The notes under the pieces: generated by a model
Told to the model about the DNA's origin: nothing
The model's database searches: none
What the model saw: only the letters and a program-made list of their open reading frames with translations
Program-made: the position numbers and the translations under genes
Part shown: one piece after another, positions 42,527-52,371 of the stretch
Layout: the number at the start of each line of letters is the position of its first letter
How positions within the stretch are numbered: position 1 is the first letter of the stretch
Assembly (NCBI RefSeq): GCF_014647415.1
Contig: NZ_BMPD01000002.1
Coordinates: 462,324 to 526,323, forward strand
Reading direction: 5' to 3'
Length of the DNA stretch: 64,000 bases
Source of the DNA: Haloarcula sebkhae
GTDB lineage: Archaea; Halobacteriota; Halobacteria; Halobacteriales; Haloarculaceae

Positions 42527-43671
42527 TCGAGAAGCTCGCTGGCAATCGTATTCCGAAGAACCTCGCTGGTCCCCTCGTAGATCTCGTTGAGTTTGGCGTC
42601 GCGGTAGAACCGCTCGGCCGGGAAGTCTTTCGTGTAGCCGTAGCCGCCGTGGACCTGAATGCCCTCGTTCGCCACTTCTCGGGACACCTCGGAGGCGTAG
42701 AGCTTGGCCTGGGCGGCCTCCTTGACGAACGACTCGCCGGCCATCTTCTTATCGGCAGCCTGGTGCATCAGCAGGCGGGCCGCCTGCGTCTTCGTGTCCA
42801 TGTCGGCGAGCTTGTGCTGGATGGCTTGGAAATCGCTGATCGGCTGGTCGAACTGCTCACGGTCCTGGGCGTATTTCAGTGCCTCGTCCAGCGCAGCTTG
42901 GGCGATGCCGACACCGCGGGCCGCGATAGTGATGCGTCCGCCGTTGAGCGTTTTGAGCGCGTGGACGAACCCGCGGCCCTCCTCACCGAGCATACGGTCG
43001 GCAGGGATGCGCATATCGTCGAACCGCAGTTCGGCAGTCGGACAGCCCTTGTCACCGAGTTTGTGCTCGGTCCCTTCGACGATGAAGCCGTCGTCCTCCT
43101 CGGGGCGAACGATGAACGAGGAGATACCCTTGTTGCCGGCCTCGGGGTCGGTCTTCGCGAACAAAACGACAGTGTCGGCGACGGACCCGTTGGAGATCCA
43201 GAGCTTGCCGCCGTTGACCAGATAGGCGTCGCCGCCGTCGACGGGTTCGGCAGTGGTGTCCATCGCGGGCACGTCACTGCCCGCACCCGCTTCGGAGAGG
43301 GCGAACGCGCCGATCTCCTCGCCCTCGGCAAGCGGTGTGAGGTAGGTCTCTTTCTGGGCCTCGTTCCCGAACTCGTAGATCATGTTGCAGGCCAGCGAGA
43401 TGTGTGCGGCGACGATTGTGCCGAGCCCGCCGCTTCCACGCGAAATCTCTTCCAGGGCCATGGCGTAGCTGTGATAATCTAGTTCGGCCCCGCCGTACTC
43501 CTCCGGAATCGGCATTCCCATCAGACCGAGGTCGGCCATCTCGTCGACGAGATCCCACGGGAACTCGTCGGTTTCGTCGATCTCCGCTGCCCGCGGCTTG
43601 ACCTCCTCGTCGACGAAGTCCGCGACCATCTCCTGTATCTGGCGCTGTTCCTGTGTGGGGCTAAAGTCCAT
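42523..43671 (-). CDS. Acyl-CoA dehydrogenase
   Basis: This 382-residue FAD enzyme oxidises acyl-CoA in fatty-acid breakdown. It has the N-terminal helical domain, the central ALSEAGAGSDVPAM and WISNGSVAD signatures, and a C-terminal FAD domain ending GGYGYTKDFPAERFYRD and IYEGTSE with the catalytic Glu. The length is normal. Just downstream on the same strand is 3-hydroxyacyl-CoA dehydrogenase (about 105 bases apart at its 5' side), so both act in beta-oxidation. Confidence 0.94.
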   Translation of the reverse strand: MDFSPTQEQRQIQEMVADFVDEEVKPRAAEIDETDEFPWDLVDEMADLGLMGMPIPEEYGGAELDYHSYAMALEEISRGSGGLGTIVAAHISLACNMIYEFGNEAQKETYLTPLAEGEEIGAFALSEAGAGSDVPAMDTTAEPVDGGDAYLVNGGKLWISNGSVADTVVLFAKTDPEAGNKGISSFIVRPEEDDGFIVEGTEHKLGDKGCPTAELRFDDMRIPADRMLGEEGRGFVHALKTLNGGRITIAARGVGIAQAALDEALKYAQDREQFDQPISDFQAIQHKLADMDTKTQAARLLMHQAADKKMAGESFVKEAAQAKLYASEVSREVANEGIQVHGGYGYTKDFPAERFYRDAKLNEIYEGTSEVLRNTIASELLD

Positions 43672-43776
43672 GACAGATTCTAACGCTGGTTGGGTCTTTA
43701 CTGTTGGCCAACGCTCGGCCCGTTGCCGGGTATCGTACTCAGACTGCTACTGTCGGCCTTTGTCACCGCGGATCGG

Positions 43777-44634
43777 TCAATCGTACTCGTAGAAGCCCTT
43801 ACCGGACTTTTTGCCGAGATCGCCGGCTGCAACCTTGCGCTTGAGCAGGTATGCAGGCTTGTAGCGGTCACCCAACTCCTCATACAGCGTCTCAGAGGCG
43901 TCAAGAACCACGTCGAGGCCGATGTGGTCGGCTAGTTCGAGCGGCCCCATGGGGACGTTCGTCCCGAGCGTTAGCCCGCGGTCGATGTCGGCCTTGTCGG
44001 CGACACCTTCGTCGTATGCCCGGATGCCTTCGTTGATCCAGGGCATCAGGACGCGGTTTACGACGAAGCCGGGCTTGTCGTCGGCTTCCCAGGTTTCCTT
44101 GCCGATGTCGTGGGCGAACTCCCGGCCCAGCGTCACTGTCTCGTCGCTAGTTTTCTCGCCGACGACGAGTTCAACGCCTTTCATGACCGGCACGGGGTTC
44201 ATGAAGTGCAGTCCGAGAACCTGCTCAGGCCGTTCGGTGGCACTGGCGATTGTCGTAATCGAGAGCGTGCTCGTGTTGCTGGCAAGCACTGTGTCAGGCC
44301 CACAGACTGCGTCGAGGTCCTCGAACACAGACTGCTTGATCTCCATGTCCTCCGTGACGGCCTCGACGACGAGGTCGGCATCCGCGAGGTCGTCCATCTC
44401 GGTGGTGCCGGTGATGCGGGCTGTTGCCGCTTCTGCCTCCTGTTCTGTCACTGTGTCGCGCGCAACGAGTGTCTCGAAGCTCGACTGTATCTCCTCGAAC
44501 CCGGCGGCAACCAGTTCTTCTGTCACATCGCGCATGACGACATCGTAGCCGGCCGTCGCGGCGACCTGGGCGATGCCGTTGCCCATCGTTCCAGCTCCAA
44601 CGACGCCGACAGTGTCGACAGTTTCGAGATGCAT
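43777..44634 (-). CDS. 3-hydroxyacyl-CoA dehydrogenase
   Basis: This 285-residue NAD-dependent enzyme oxidises 3-hydroxyacyl-CoA. It has the Rossmann motif GAGTMGNGIAQVAATAGYDV, the signature SNTSTLSI and GLHFMNPVPVMKGVE with the catalytic His, and a C-terminal helical domain (PGFVVNRVLMPWINEG). It precedes the acyl-CoA dehydrogenase on the same strand. Confidence 0.94.
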   Translation of the reverse strand: MHLETVDTVGVVGAGTMGNGIAQVAATAGYDVVMRDVTEELVAAGFEEIQSSFETLVARDTVTEQEAEAATARITGTTEMDDLADADLVVEAVTEDMEIKQSVFEDLDAVCGPDTVLASNTSTLSITTIASATERPEQVLGLHFMNPVPVMKGVELVVGEKTSDETVTLGREFAHDIGKETWEADDKPGFVVNRVLMPWINEGIRAYDEGVADKADIDRGLTLGTNVPMGPLELADHIGLDVVLDASETLYEELGDRYKPAYLLKRKVAAGDLGKKSGKGFYEYD

Positions 44635-44902
44635 ACCGGCGCCTTCGTCCGGTGGTCGTGTAAGTCTGCCGACGGTATCGGATCATCGCGGGGCCGGAGT
44701 TCCCCGAGTTAACCAGTCACAGGCTTAGCGGCAAGCACTGCCCCGCGACTGAATATTCACTCGAAATGTAGTAAATGTCAGGAAAAAGATACTTATGGTG
44801 TGCCGTAGAACCAACTGGTGATGAGAGACCCTGCGGGCAGCAGGCTCGGAGACAAATTCGACTGGTCACTGGATGGCCAGTCCCTGCCCCTACATCTGAC
44901 AA

Positions 44903-45778
44903 ATGAGTAAGTCACTCGACACCTCGACCACCGAAGCCGCGCAGACAGTCACGGAAGTCATCGACACCATCGCCGCGACGACGCCGGACGTCCGCCGCGC
45001 TGTTGCCGACTACCGTGGCCAGAGCAACTCCGTCAACCCCACCGGCGACGACCAGCTCGCGGCTGACCTGCGTGCCGACGAACTGTTTGAGCAGCGGGTG
45101 CTGGGCATCGACGGCGTTGCCTCCTACGCCAGCGAGGAACGCGCAGCGGTGAAAACAACAGACGGTCGCCTCCACGTCGCGATGGACCCCCTCGACGGAT
45201 CGAGCAACCTCGAACCGAACAGCGGGATGGGGACGATTTTCGGCATCTACAGCGAACAGCCGCCGACTGTCGGCACCAATCTCCTCGCCGCCGGGTTCGT
45301 CATCTACGGCCCGATCACCTCAATGGTCGTTGCTCGGGACGGCAGTGTCCACGAGTACATCCTCGAAGACGGCGACAAGCGGGTCGTCGACGACGATGTG
45401 ACGGTCCCTGAAGATCCCACAGTGTTCGGGTTCGGCGGCGGCGTCGACTCCTGGACAGACGAGTTCGAGTCATACGCCGCAGAGGTCCGTCACGAACTGA
45501 AACTCCGCTACGGCGGGGCGATGGTCGCGGACATCAATCAGGTGCTCACCTACGGCGGTATCTTCTCGTACCCCGAACTGGAGTCACGCCCTGAGGGGAA
45601 ACTCCGAGTCCAGTTCGAGGGACACCCGATGGCCTACATCCTCGAATCGGCCGGCGGTCGATCCTCCGACGGTGACCAGTCGCTACTCGAAATCGAACCT
45701 GACGGGCTGCACGAGCGGACGCCGCTGTATCTCGGGAACGACGACCTGATCGACCGACTCGAAGCGAATATCGACTGA
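44903..45778 (+). CDS. fbp: Fructose-1,6-bisphosphatase, class I
   Basis: This 291-residue gluconeogenic enzyme removes phosphate from fructose 1,6-bisphosphate. The metal site MDPLDGSSNLEPN and the upstream SEE (YASEE) motif are diagnostic. The C-terminal YGGIFSYPE and KLRVQFEGHPMAYILESAGG motifs agree with class I. The 268 bases before it are empty, with AT-rich promoter sequence. Confidence 0.93.
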   Translation: MSKSLDTSTTEAAQTVTEVIDTIAATTPDVRRAVADYRGQSNSVNPTGDDQLAADLRADELFEQRVLGIDGVASYASEERAAVKTTDGRLHVAMDPLDGSSNLEPNSGMGTIFGIYSEQPPTVGTNLLAAGFVIYGPITSMVVARDGSVHEYILEDGDKRVVDDDVTVPEDPTVFGFGGGVDSWTDEFESYAAEVRHELKLRYGGAMVADINQVLTYGGIFSYPELESRPEGKLRVQFEGHPMAYILESAGGRSSDGDQSLLEIEPDGLHERTPLYLGNDDLIDRLEANID

Positions 45779-45796
45779 CGACCTGGATTCTGTCGT

Positions 45797-47806
45797 TCAG
45801 TAGCCGAGGTAGATCGCCAGTCCTTTCAGAACACTGTACAGCCCGACAGCGATGCCCAGTAGCCCACCGAGAACGGTTCCGACGATGCCGTCAGGCCACA
45901 GCGAGAGCGGGTTCGGAACCCCAATCGACGGCAGCGCTGGAATCGAGAGGCCACCGCTGTCATCCGTCACGTTCCCGACGCGTTGCCCGTCGACAGTCAA
46001 TTTTCCAGTGGTCCCCTCTGGCACTGAGCGGGCAAACTCCGTCGTTCGCGTCTCACCGGCAGGAACAGTGACTGTCCGTGTTGTCAGTATCGACGTGTTG
46101 AGCGCGACGATCACGTTGTTGTCGCCGCTCGCGGTGCCCCGGTTTTCCAGTTCGACCGTGATGACAGTCCGGTCGCCGGGACCGAGTGTCGATGGTACCG
46201 CCGTAGCGTTCGTAACCACGATATCCGGCTGTCCGGGCTTCTCTGTCGATTTCTCCGTCATCTCTGGTTCGGACGTCGACGCTTCCGAGTCGTTCGTCGC
46301 CGTCTCCGCATCCATGTCTGTCGCTGTCGTCTGTTCGACGCCAACGACGAAGGTCGAGAGACCCGGCGACTCAGCCCGGTAGACGATGTGTGACTCGCCC
46401 CGGCTCGCGATCTCAGTCGACAACGGCATCCACCCGTCGCCGCTCCGGAAGAGCGTCACGGCATCGGGCATCGCGCCGACCGCCGCCAGCGCGTCACGGT
46501 CCACAGTAAACGTGAACGTCGCGTCCTGAGCCGGGACGGAGCCGTGATCGATGTCGAACTGGCTGATAGCGATGTGGCCAGTGGCAGTCGCGAACGCTGA
46601 CGTGGGACGACGGGAACGAATAGTGAGTGTCGTAGATTCGTTACGCGGGAAGGAAACGGCAAGCCGCTCTAGCGTCCCGTTCTGGCCGGTGACGAGCGCT
46701 CCGTCTATGGGCTGAATCCGTTGTGCCTGACCGGACCCGTTTACCGAGACGTTCGCCATTGTCGCGTTCGGCTGCCGCACGGTCACGTTCCCAGCGGGAC
46801 CATTCCCCGTCACAGACACGACTTTCGTCACTGTTTCCGTGTTCCCGAGCGGATCAGCGGCCGTCGCCGTGACTTCGTGACTGCCGGGTGAAGCAAAGGC
46901 TACTGTGATGTTCTTGCCTGTGAGAATTGTATCACTCCCGACTTGCCACCGGACCGAGTCGATGCCCTGATCGTCTGTCGTCTCCGCCGCGGAGAAGGTC
47001 ACCGACTCGCCGACCGTTGCGTTCTCCGGCCCAGTGACGGTGACGTTCGGCGCGGAGTCGTCATAGAGAAACGTCTGCTGTCGGCCAAAGGAGTTCTCGT
47101 TTCCGTTCTCGTCAGTTACCGACAGCAACAGCAGCGAGTACTCGCCTTCCTCCGGGAAGGTGTACTTTCGTGTATACGTGAGCGTACTGCCGGTGCGTTC
47201 GGTGAACCCCGAGATGTTGAGTGTGTCTATCGACGGGCCACCGACGGAGATCTCGAGCTGCTGTATCGGTTCGTGAATCCCGACAGAGATGCGGGCAGTA
47301 GAGCTATTGACGCGACTCAGTTCGAACGACTGGTACTTCGGTACGACGGAGTCCATCCCGGTGACGGTGACTGACTCGTGGGGAAGCTCGTTCCCTGCTT
47401 CGTCTGAGATACTGCCAGTGTCACGGAGGCTGACGGTGACGTTGTCTGTGTCGACTTTTTTCTCCAGCAGCAGGGAGACGCGTACCCCTGTCCTGTTTGC
47501 TCCGGAGGCGTTGATCGATGCGACCGAGACGTTCTCCACTCGGCCCTCAGTTAACGCGAAATCCGCCGCCTGAATCGTACTCGTGTCTATCGACCCGCCG
47601 TCGTCGTACAGGGACACCTCGATAGTCGTAGAATTGCCCCGCGTCACATTGCCCCATTCCGGCGATTCTGTGTCTTCGGCCGCGGCCGTGCCGGAACCGA
47701 CGATACCGAGCAGTGGGAGCAAAAAGAGTACGAGGAGAAGCGGAAGCCACCAGCGACGACGCCTGGCCGACGGCGGCGTCTCTCGGGCGTGGCCGGTGGC
47801 ACTCAT
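45797..47806 (-). CDS. Surface protein with Ig-like and PGF-pre-PGF domains
   Basis: This protein has about 669 residues when started at the ATG at 47806 (an ATG at 47827 adds seven). It has a basic N-terminus, a signal/TM segment (about 20-45), several Ig-like beta domains, a PGF-pre-PGF-type domain (about 355-495, with GDGWMPLSTE and ESPGLSTFVVG), a CARDB-like domain (about 530-625) and a C-terminal membrane segment. Likely a cell-surface or envelope protein of unknown ligand. Confidence 0.75.
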   Translation of the reverse strand: MSATGHARETPPSARRRRWWLPLLLVLFLLPLLGIVGSGTAAAEDTESPEWGNVTRGNSTTIEVSLYDDGGSIDTSTIQAADFALTEGRVENVSVASINASGANRTGVRVSLLLEKKVDTDNVTVSLRDTGSISDEAGNELPHESVTVTGMDSVVPKYQSFELSRVNSSTARISVGIHEPIQQLEISVGGPSIDTLNISGFTERTGSTLTYTRKYTFPEEGEYSLLLLSVTDENGNENSFGRQQTFLYDDSAPNVTVTGPENATVGESVTFSAAETTDDQGIDSVRWQVGSDTILTGKNITVAFASPGSHEVTATAADPLGNTETVTKVVSVTGNGPAGNVTVRQPNATMANVSVNGSGQAQRIQPIDGALVTGQNGTLERLAVSFPRNESTTLTIRSRRPTSAFATATGHIAISQFDIDHGSVPAQDATFTFTVDRDALAAVGAMPDAVTLFRSGDGWMPLSTEIASRGESHIVYRAESPGLSTFVVGVEQTTATDMDAETATNDSEASTSEPEMTEKSTEKPGQPDIVVTNATAVPSTLGPGDRTVITVELENRGTASGDNNVIVALNTSILTTRTVTVPAGETRTTEFARSVPEGTTGKLTVDGQRVGNVTDDSGGLSIPALPSIGVPNPLSLWPDGIVGTVLGGLLGIAVGLYSVLKGLAIYLGY

Positions 47807-48044
47807 GATGCGTGAGTAGTCCGGCACCCGATATCAATGGTGCGCCACCATTATGAGAGGTGATAATCGCATGCGCGGTAGCTGCGACATTATATGCACT
47901 GGGTGCATTGAACGCGTCGTTCAAACTCGATCCGGTGGCATCGGGTTTCCCTTGGGTATACAGTCCCTACTCCACCGGTTTCAGCAGTAAACAGTGTGTA
48001 TTTAATACGTGGGATGACAACCAGATAACAGACCACGTGGGGGC

Positions 48045-48428
48045 GTGGTTGCGGAGGGTGACGTGCTCAGAACGGACCGAACGGTCTCGATAGGGACCAT
48101 CGACGGATGGTGTAGCGCCCTGCTCGACGAACTTGTGGCCGTCGAGCGAGAGCTATGGCTTGTCGTCGCCGTGACGCTCATCATCGACGTGTGGCTGACA
48201 CACGTCGGCCTCCAGCACGGCCTGCAGGAGGGAAATCCGCTGATGCGGGCCGCGATAGAGACGTTCGGAATCGCGGTTCTCGGCCTGACGAAGGTTGGCG
48301 TCCTCGGGCTGGCAGGGCTGACCCGCCAGTTGTTGAGCGACCAGCGTGGCGTCGTCGTGCCACTCGGACTGGCACTTCCGTGGGTAGCGGCCGTCGTGAT
48401 CAACGCGACACTCCTGCTCAGCCTGTAG
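48045..48428 (+). CDS. DUF5658-like small membrane protein
   Basis: This 127-residue protein from a GTG start has three to four membrane spans and the pattern D-x3-TH-x-GL...EGNPLMR, which resembles DUF5658-type proteins. The start codon is uncertain; a later start at about 48141 would still keep the membrane part. Function unknown. Confidence 0.65.
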   Translation: MVAEGDVLRTDRTVSIGTIDGWCSALLDELVAVERELWLVVAVTLIIDVWLTHVGLQHGLQEGNPLMRAAIETFGIAVLGLTKVGVLGLAGLTRQLLSDQRGVVVPLGLALPWVAAVVINATLLLSL

Positions 48429-48618
48429 CCACGCCGGATTATCTTATCCTCCAGTTTCGTCCTCTCACTGGACTAGTACCCCGAACGTATCGTGTCGCCG
48501 TGGCCGATTCAGTTGCAGACACCCCGTCTGATTAATCAGGTCCGTTGTAGGTAATTGACATCTGGAAAATCCCATGGACGGCGGTACCCTTTTGCCCACA
48601 GTCTGAGATATTGACTGT

Positions 48619-49875
48619 ATGTCGCCTGAGGTAAACCCGTTTGAGAGTTTACAGGAGCAGATCGACGACGCGTCGGACTATCTCGAATATTCGACCGACG
48701 TGCTTGAGCGGCTGAAACACCCCGAGCGGGTGCTGGAGGCGAACCTCTCTGTGGAGATGGACGACGGGTCCGTTGAGGTGTTTCGTGCCTACCGGTCACA
48801 GTTTAACGGTGACAGAGGGCCGTACAAAGGTGGGATTCGCTATCACCCACAGGTCACACGCGACGAGGTCAAGGCACTGTCTGGCTGGATGGTGTACAAG
48901 TGCGCTGCGGTAAACATCCCCTACGGCGGCGGGAAAGGCGGCATCGAGATCGACCCGCGACAGTACTCGGCCAGCGAAATCGAACGGATAACGCGGTCGT
49001 TCGCGAAGGAACTCCGCCCGATTATCGGCGAGGACCAGGACATCCCCGCCCCCGATGTCAACACCGGCCAGCGCGAGATGAACTGGATCAAAGACACATA
49101 TGAGACGCTGGAGAACACTACCGAGCCCGGCGTCATCACCGGCAAAGCCCCGGAGTCGGGGGGCAGTGCGGGCCGCGTCGAAGCGACCGGCCGATCCGTG
49201 ATGCTCACCGCACGCGAAGCGTTCGACTATCTCGGGAAGGACATGGCGGACGCGACGGTGGCCGTGCAGGGCTACGGCAACGCCGGCTCTGTGGCGGCGA
49301 AGCTCATCGAGGATCTGGGCGCGAACATCGTCGCCGTATCGGACTCCTCGGGAGCCGTCTACAACCCCGACGGACTCGACGCACGCGACGCGAAGGCGTT
49401 CAAGAGCGAGACTGGGTCGCTGACCGGCTACGAGGGCGCAACGGAGGAGCTGACGAACGAAGAGCTGCTGACGATGGACGTGGATCTGCTAGTCCCGGCG
49501 GCGCTGGAAAACGCCATCGACGGCGACCTCGCGCAGGATGTGCAGGCCGACATCGTCGTGGAGGCGGCGAACGGCCCGCTAACGCCGAACGCGGACGATG
49601 TCCTCAGCGACCGTGACGTGGCTGTGTTCCCCGACATCCTCGCCAACGCCGGCGGCGTCACGGTGTCGTACTTCGAGTGGGTCCAGAACCGCCAGCGCTT
49701 CTACTGGTCCGAGGAGCGTGTGAACAGCGAACTGGAGACCATCATCACGAACGCGTTTGACGACCTCGTCGAGACCTACGAGGAGACCGGCGCGCCAAAC
49801 TTCCGGACCGCGATGTACGTCGTCGCCATCCAGCGCGTCGTCGCTGCGGCTGAGGAAGGCGGCATCTGGCCCTGA
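48619..49875 (+). CDS. Glutamate dehydrogenase
   Basis: This 418-residue enzyme interconverts glutamate and 2-oxoglutarate plus ammonia. [31 protein letters not shown] and the NAD(P) fold [17 protein letters not shown] are clear, as is the C-terminal [10 protein letters not shown] segment. It has the usual hexameric-type length. Its coenzyme preference cannot be read with confidence. Confidence 0.94.
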   Translation: MSPEVNPFESLQEQIDDASDYLEYSTDVLERLKHPERVLEANLSVEMDDGSVEVFRAYRSQFNGDRGPYKGGIRYHPQVTRDEVKALSGWMVYKCAAVNIPYGGGKGGIEIDPRQYSASEIERITRSFAKELRPIIGEDQDIPAPDVNTGQREMNWIKDTYETLENTTEPGVITGKAPESGGSAGRVEATGRSVMLTAREAFDYLGKDMADATVAVQGYGNAGSVAAKLIEDLGANIVAVSDSSGAVYNPDGLDARDAKAFKSETGSLTGYEGATEELTNEELLTMDVDLLVPAALENAIDGDLAQDVQADIVVEAANGPLTPNADDVLSDRDVAVFPDILANAGGVTVSYFEWVQNRQRFYWSEERVNSELETIITNAFDDLVETYEETGAPNFRTAMYVVAIQRVVAAAEEGGIWP

Positions 49876-49938
49876 CCGCGTTCCGGAATCAGTCGCGGCT
49901 ACCGCGGGTGTTTTGCCGGCGCTTCCCCTACTGTGTGT

Positions 49939-50424
49939 ATGGACATTTACGAGCGGCAGGTCCGCGTCGAAGCTCCGCTGTCAGAGGTCTGGAAATTCCA
50001 CGCGACAGGCGACGGCCTGGTTGCACTGACCCCCGACTGGATGAACATCCGCATCGAGGAAGAGCGGGGACCGGACGGCGAACCGAATCCCGACGAACTA
50101 ACCGCCGGGTCTGTCGTCGAATCCTCGATCAAGCCGTTCGGTGTGCCACCGCGCCAGCGGTGGGTTTCGAACATCGTTGCCCGGGAAGAAGGCGAGGACG
50201 AAGCGATGTTCCGCGACGTAATGGAGGAAGGGCCGTTCCCCCACTGGGAGCACACGCACACCTTCCGTGCGCTGAGCGACAGGGAGACGCTCGTCCACGA
50301 CCATGTCGAGTTCGAACTGCCTGGCGGGCCGCTCGGACAGGCGCTTGGCCCCTTTGGCTGTCTCGGGATGGAACCGATGTTCCGGTATCGCCATCAGCAG
50401 ACGAAGGAACTGCTTGAAGGGTAA
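49939..50424 (+). CDS. SRPBCC/START-like ligand-binding protein
   Basis: This 161-residue protein starts at the ATG at 49939 (MDIYERQVRVEAPLSEVW), two codons after another ATG. The helix-grip fold pattern APLSEVWKFHA and the late WEHTHTF, LVHDHVEFELPGG strands match the SRPBCC superfamily. The ligand is unknown. Confidence 0.82.
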   Translation: MDIYERQVRVEAPLSEVWKFHATGDGLVALTPDWMNIRIEEERGPDGEPNPDELTAGSVVESSIKPFGVPPRQRWVSNIVAREEGEDEAMFRDVMEEGPFPHWEHTHTFRALSDRETLVHDHVEFELPGGPLGQALGPFGCLGMEPMFRYRHQQTKELLEG

Positions 50425-50574
50425 CGTGGCCTGCCCGCGGACGGCACGGGCCCGACTATGGTATCCGGTGTTTCTTTATCCCAGTGTCGGATACTGCCAC
50501 AGGATGCGTGGACGTGTCGCTGCGGTAGTTGATGGGGCTGTGAGATTTCCGCGCGATAATGGAGCGAAATCGGC

Positions 50575-51477
50575 GTGACTGAGCCGCGAATCGACCCACG
50601 AATCGGGCTGGTTGTCGCTGTCCTCGCGGTCAGTACGAGCGCGATTCTCGTCCGCTGGAGCGGGGCCGCGGCGTCCGTGGCGGCGTTCTACCGCGTCCTG
50701 TTGACGACCGTACTGCTAGCGCCGCTGGCGCTAGGCCGGCATCGGTCGGCGTTCGGACGGCTCGCTCGACGAGACGTACTGGCGGCTGCGGCGACTGGTG
50801 TCGCGCTCGCAGTGCACTTCGCCGCGTGGTTCGAGAGTCTGGCGTGGACGAGCGTCGCGGCGTCGGTCACGTTGGTCCAGTGCCAGCCGCTGTTCGTCGC
50901 CGTCGGTGCGTGGGCGCTGCTGGACGAGCGTGTCACGCGTGGCACGACGGCGGGCATTCTGGTCGCTATCGGCGGTATCATCGTGATGTCTGTCGGCGAA
51001 CTGCTCGGGAGCGGGACCGTCGGCCAGCGTCCACTGTACGGCAACGCCTTGGCCCTCGTCGGCGGTGTCATGGCTGCCGGCTACGTGCTCGCTGGGCGCT
51101 CGCTCCGCCAGCGGTTCCCGCTCGTTCCCTACGTGACCGTCGTCTACGGCGTCGCCGCTGTATGTCTCTTCATCTTCGTCGTTGCCTCGGGACACCCCGT
51201 GACCGGCTACCCACCCCGAGAGTGGGCGCTGTTTCTCGCGATGGCCGTCGGTCCCGGTGTGTTCGGCCACACCGTCCTCAACTGGGCGCTGGCACACGTC
51301 GAATCCAGCATGGTCAGCGTCTCACTGCTCGGCGAGCCGGTCGGGAGCGCGCTGCTAGCGTTGCTGTTGCTCGCGGAGATACCGGGTCCGTCGACTGTGG
51401 CCGGCGGGGCCGTCGTGCTGATCGGTATCGGCGTCGTCGCCAGAAGCCGAGCCAGCGGGGCAACGCCGGCGGACTGA
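50575..51477 (+). CDS. EamA/DMT-family permease
   Basis: This 300-residue protein from a GTG start has ten predicted membrane segments in two EamA repeats (about 10-135 and 150-290), with the second-half motif SSMVSVSLLGEPVGSALLALLLL typical of the family. It would move small metabolites across the membrane. Substrate unknown. Confidence 0.88.
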   Translation: MTEPRIDPRIGLVVAVLAVSTSAILVRWSGAAASVAAFYRVLLTTVLLAPLALGRHRSAFGRLARRDVLAAAATGVALAVHFAAWFESLAWTSVAASVTLVQCQPLFVAVGAWALLDERVTRGTTAGILVAIGGIIVMSVGELLGSGTVGQRPLYGNALALVGGVMAAGYVLAGRSLRQRFPLVPYVTVVYGVAAVCLFIFVVASGHPVTGYPPREWALFLAMAVGPGVFGHTVLNWALAHVESSMVSVSLLGEPVGSALLALLLLAEIPGPSTVAGGAVVLIGIGVVARSRASGATPAD

Positions 51478-51494
51478 GGCCGTTCCGGGTCGTC

Positions 51495-52289
51495 CTATGC
51501 GCGTTTTTCAACGGCTCCGCGGATTTCAGCGGCGGCGAAGTCGTGGTCCGGGCGGATGTTGACGAAATCGAGGAACTCCTCCGCGGCCAGCAACTCGGAC
51601 GTATCGTAGTGGCATGCGGCGGCGGAGACAGCGGCCGGCGCACCAATGAGCGGTTCCAGTGCACCCAGCGCACACGCAAGGTCATATGCGCGAGCGTCAC
51701 TAATGGCCGCCTCGCGGACGCTCGTGGCGTCGATGAAGTACAGGTCGTCGTGGGCTACGAGTACGTTCTCACAGCGGAAGTCACCGTGGGCCAGACCGTC
51801 CTCGTGCATCCGGTGGAGGAAGTCGAATACCGTCGGGCTATGTCGCTCGACGGTTTCGGCCGGTAGGTCGTCCAGCGGCTCGAAGTCGGGAATGTATTCA
51901 AGTACCAGTACTCCCATCCCGTCGTACTCGAAGGCTTCGATGGGCTCGGGAGCGTTGACGCCGATCTCCCGCATCCGCTGGGTTGCCGCGAGTTCGTGTT
52001 CCGCCATCTCGTAAGGTGTCCCGAAGTGCTCGAAAAAGCCCTCCGTGCCTGACGAGAACGCGCCGATGTTGCGGCCGGCGGTCAGCAGCGTATGGACCAG
52101 CGAGTTCTGCCCCGTGATGACTTTCACGAACCACTGATCGTTGACCACCAGCGGCGTCGAGAGCCAGTTCTCCGCTTCCAGAAACGTCACGTGGGCCGCG
52201 GGCTCGTCGTACCGTTCGATTACCGCCTGCACCACGCCTTCGAGTTGCTCCCAGGGGACCGTCCCGCGGAGGAATCGCCGGAACGCCAT
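51495..52289 (-). CDS. RIO/Bud32-like atypical protein kinase
   Basis: This 264-residue protein has a kinase-like fold: a Lys in WFVKVITG (about 60), a Glu-containing helix (EMAEHELAATQRM), a hinge with VLVLEYIPD, the catalytic loop HGDFRCENVLV (about 178-188) and a metal-binding FIDAT that replaces DFG. This is the RIO/Bud32 type. It could phosphorylate a protein or a small molecule. Its target is not known. Confidence 0.82.
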   Translation of the reverse strand: MAFRRFLRGTVPWEQLEGVVQAVIERYDEPAAHVTFLEAENWLSTPLVVNDQWFVKVITGQNSLVHTLLTAGRNIGAFSSGTEGFFEHFGTPYEMAEHELAATQRMREIGVNAPEPIEAFEYDGMGVLVLEYIPDFEPLDDLPAETVERHSPTVFDFLHRMHEDGLAHGDFRCENVLVAHDDLYFIDATSVREAAISDARAYDLACALGALEPLIGAPAAVSAAACHYDTSELLAAEEFLDFVNIRPDHDFAAAEIRGAVEKRA

Positions 52290-52371
52290 TCCCCTTAGGG
52301 AAGGCTATGGACGGGCAAATGGCTTGCGTCCGCCCCGTGTGGTATTTATTAACATAAAACATAGGTCGAGT

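Noticed and set aside
42247-43482. A 411-codon plus-strand frame
   Set aside because: It is antisense to the acyl-CoA dehydrogenase and overlaps the small membrane gene. It has no plausible domain.
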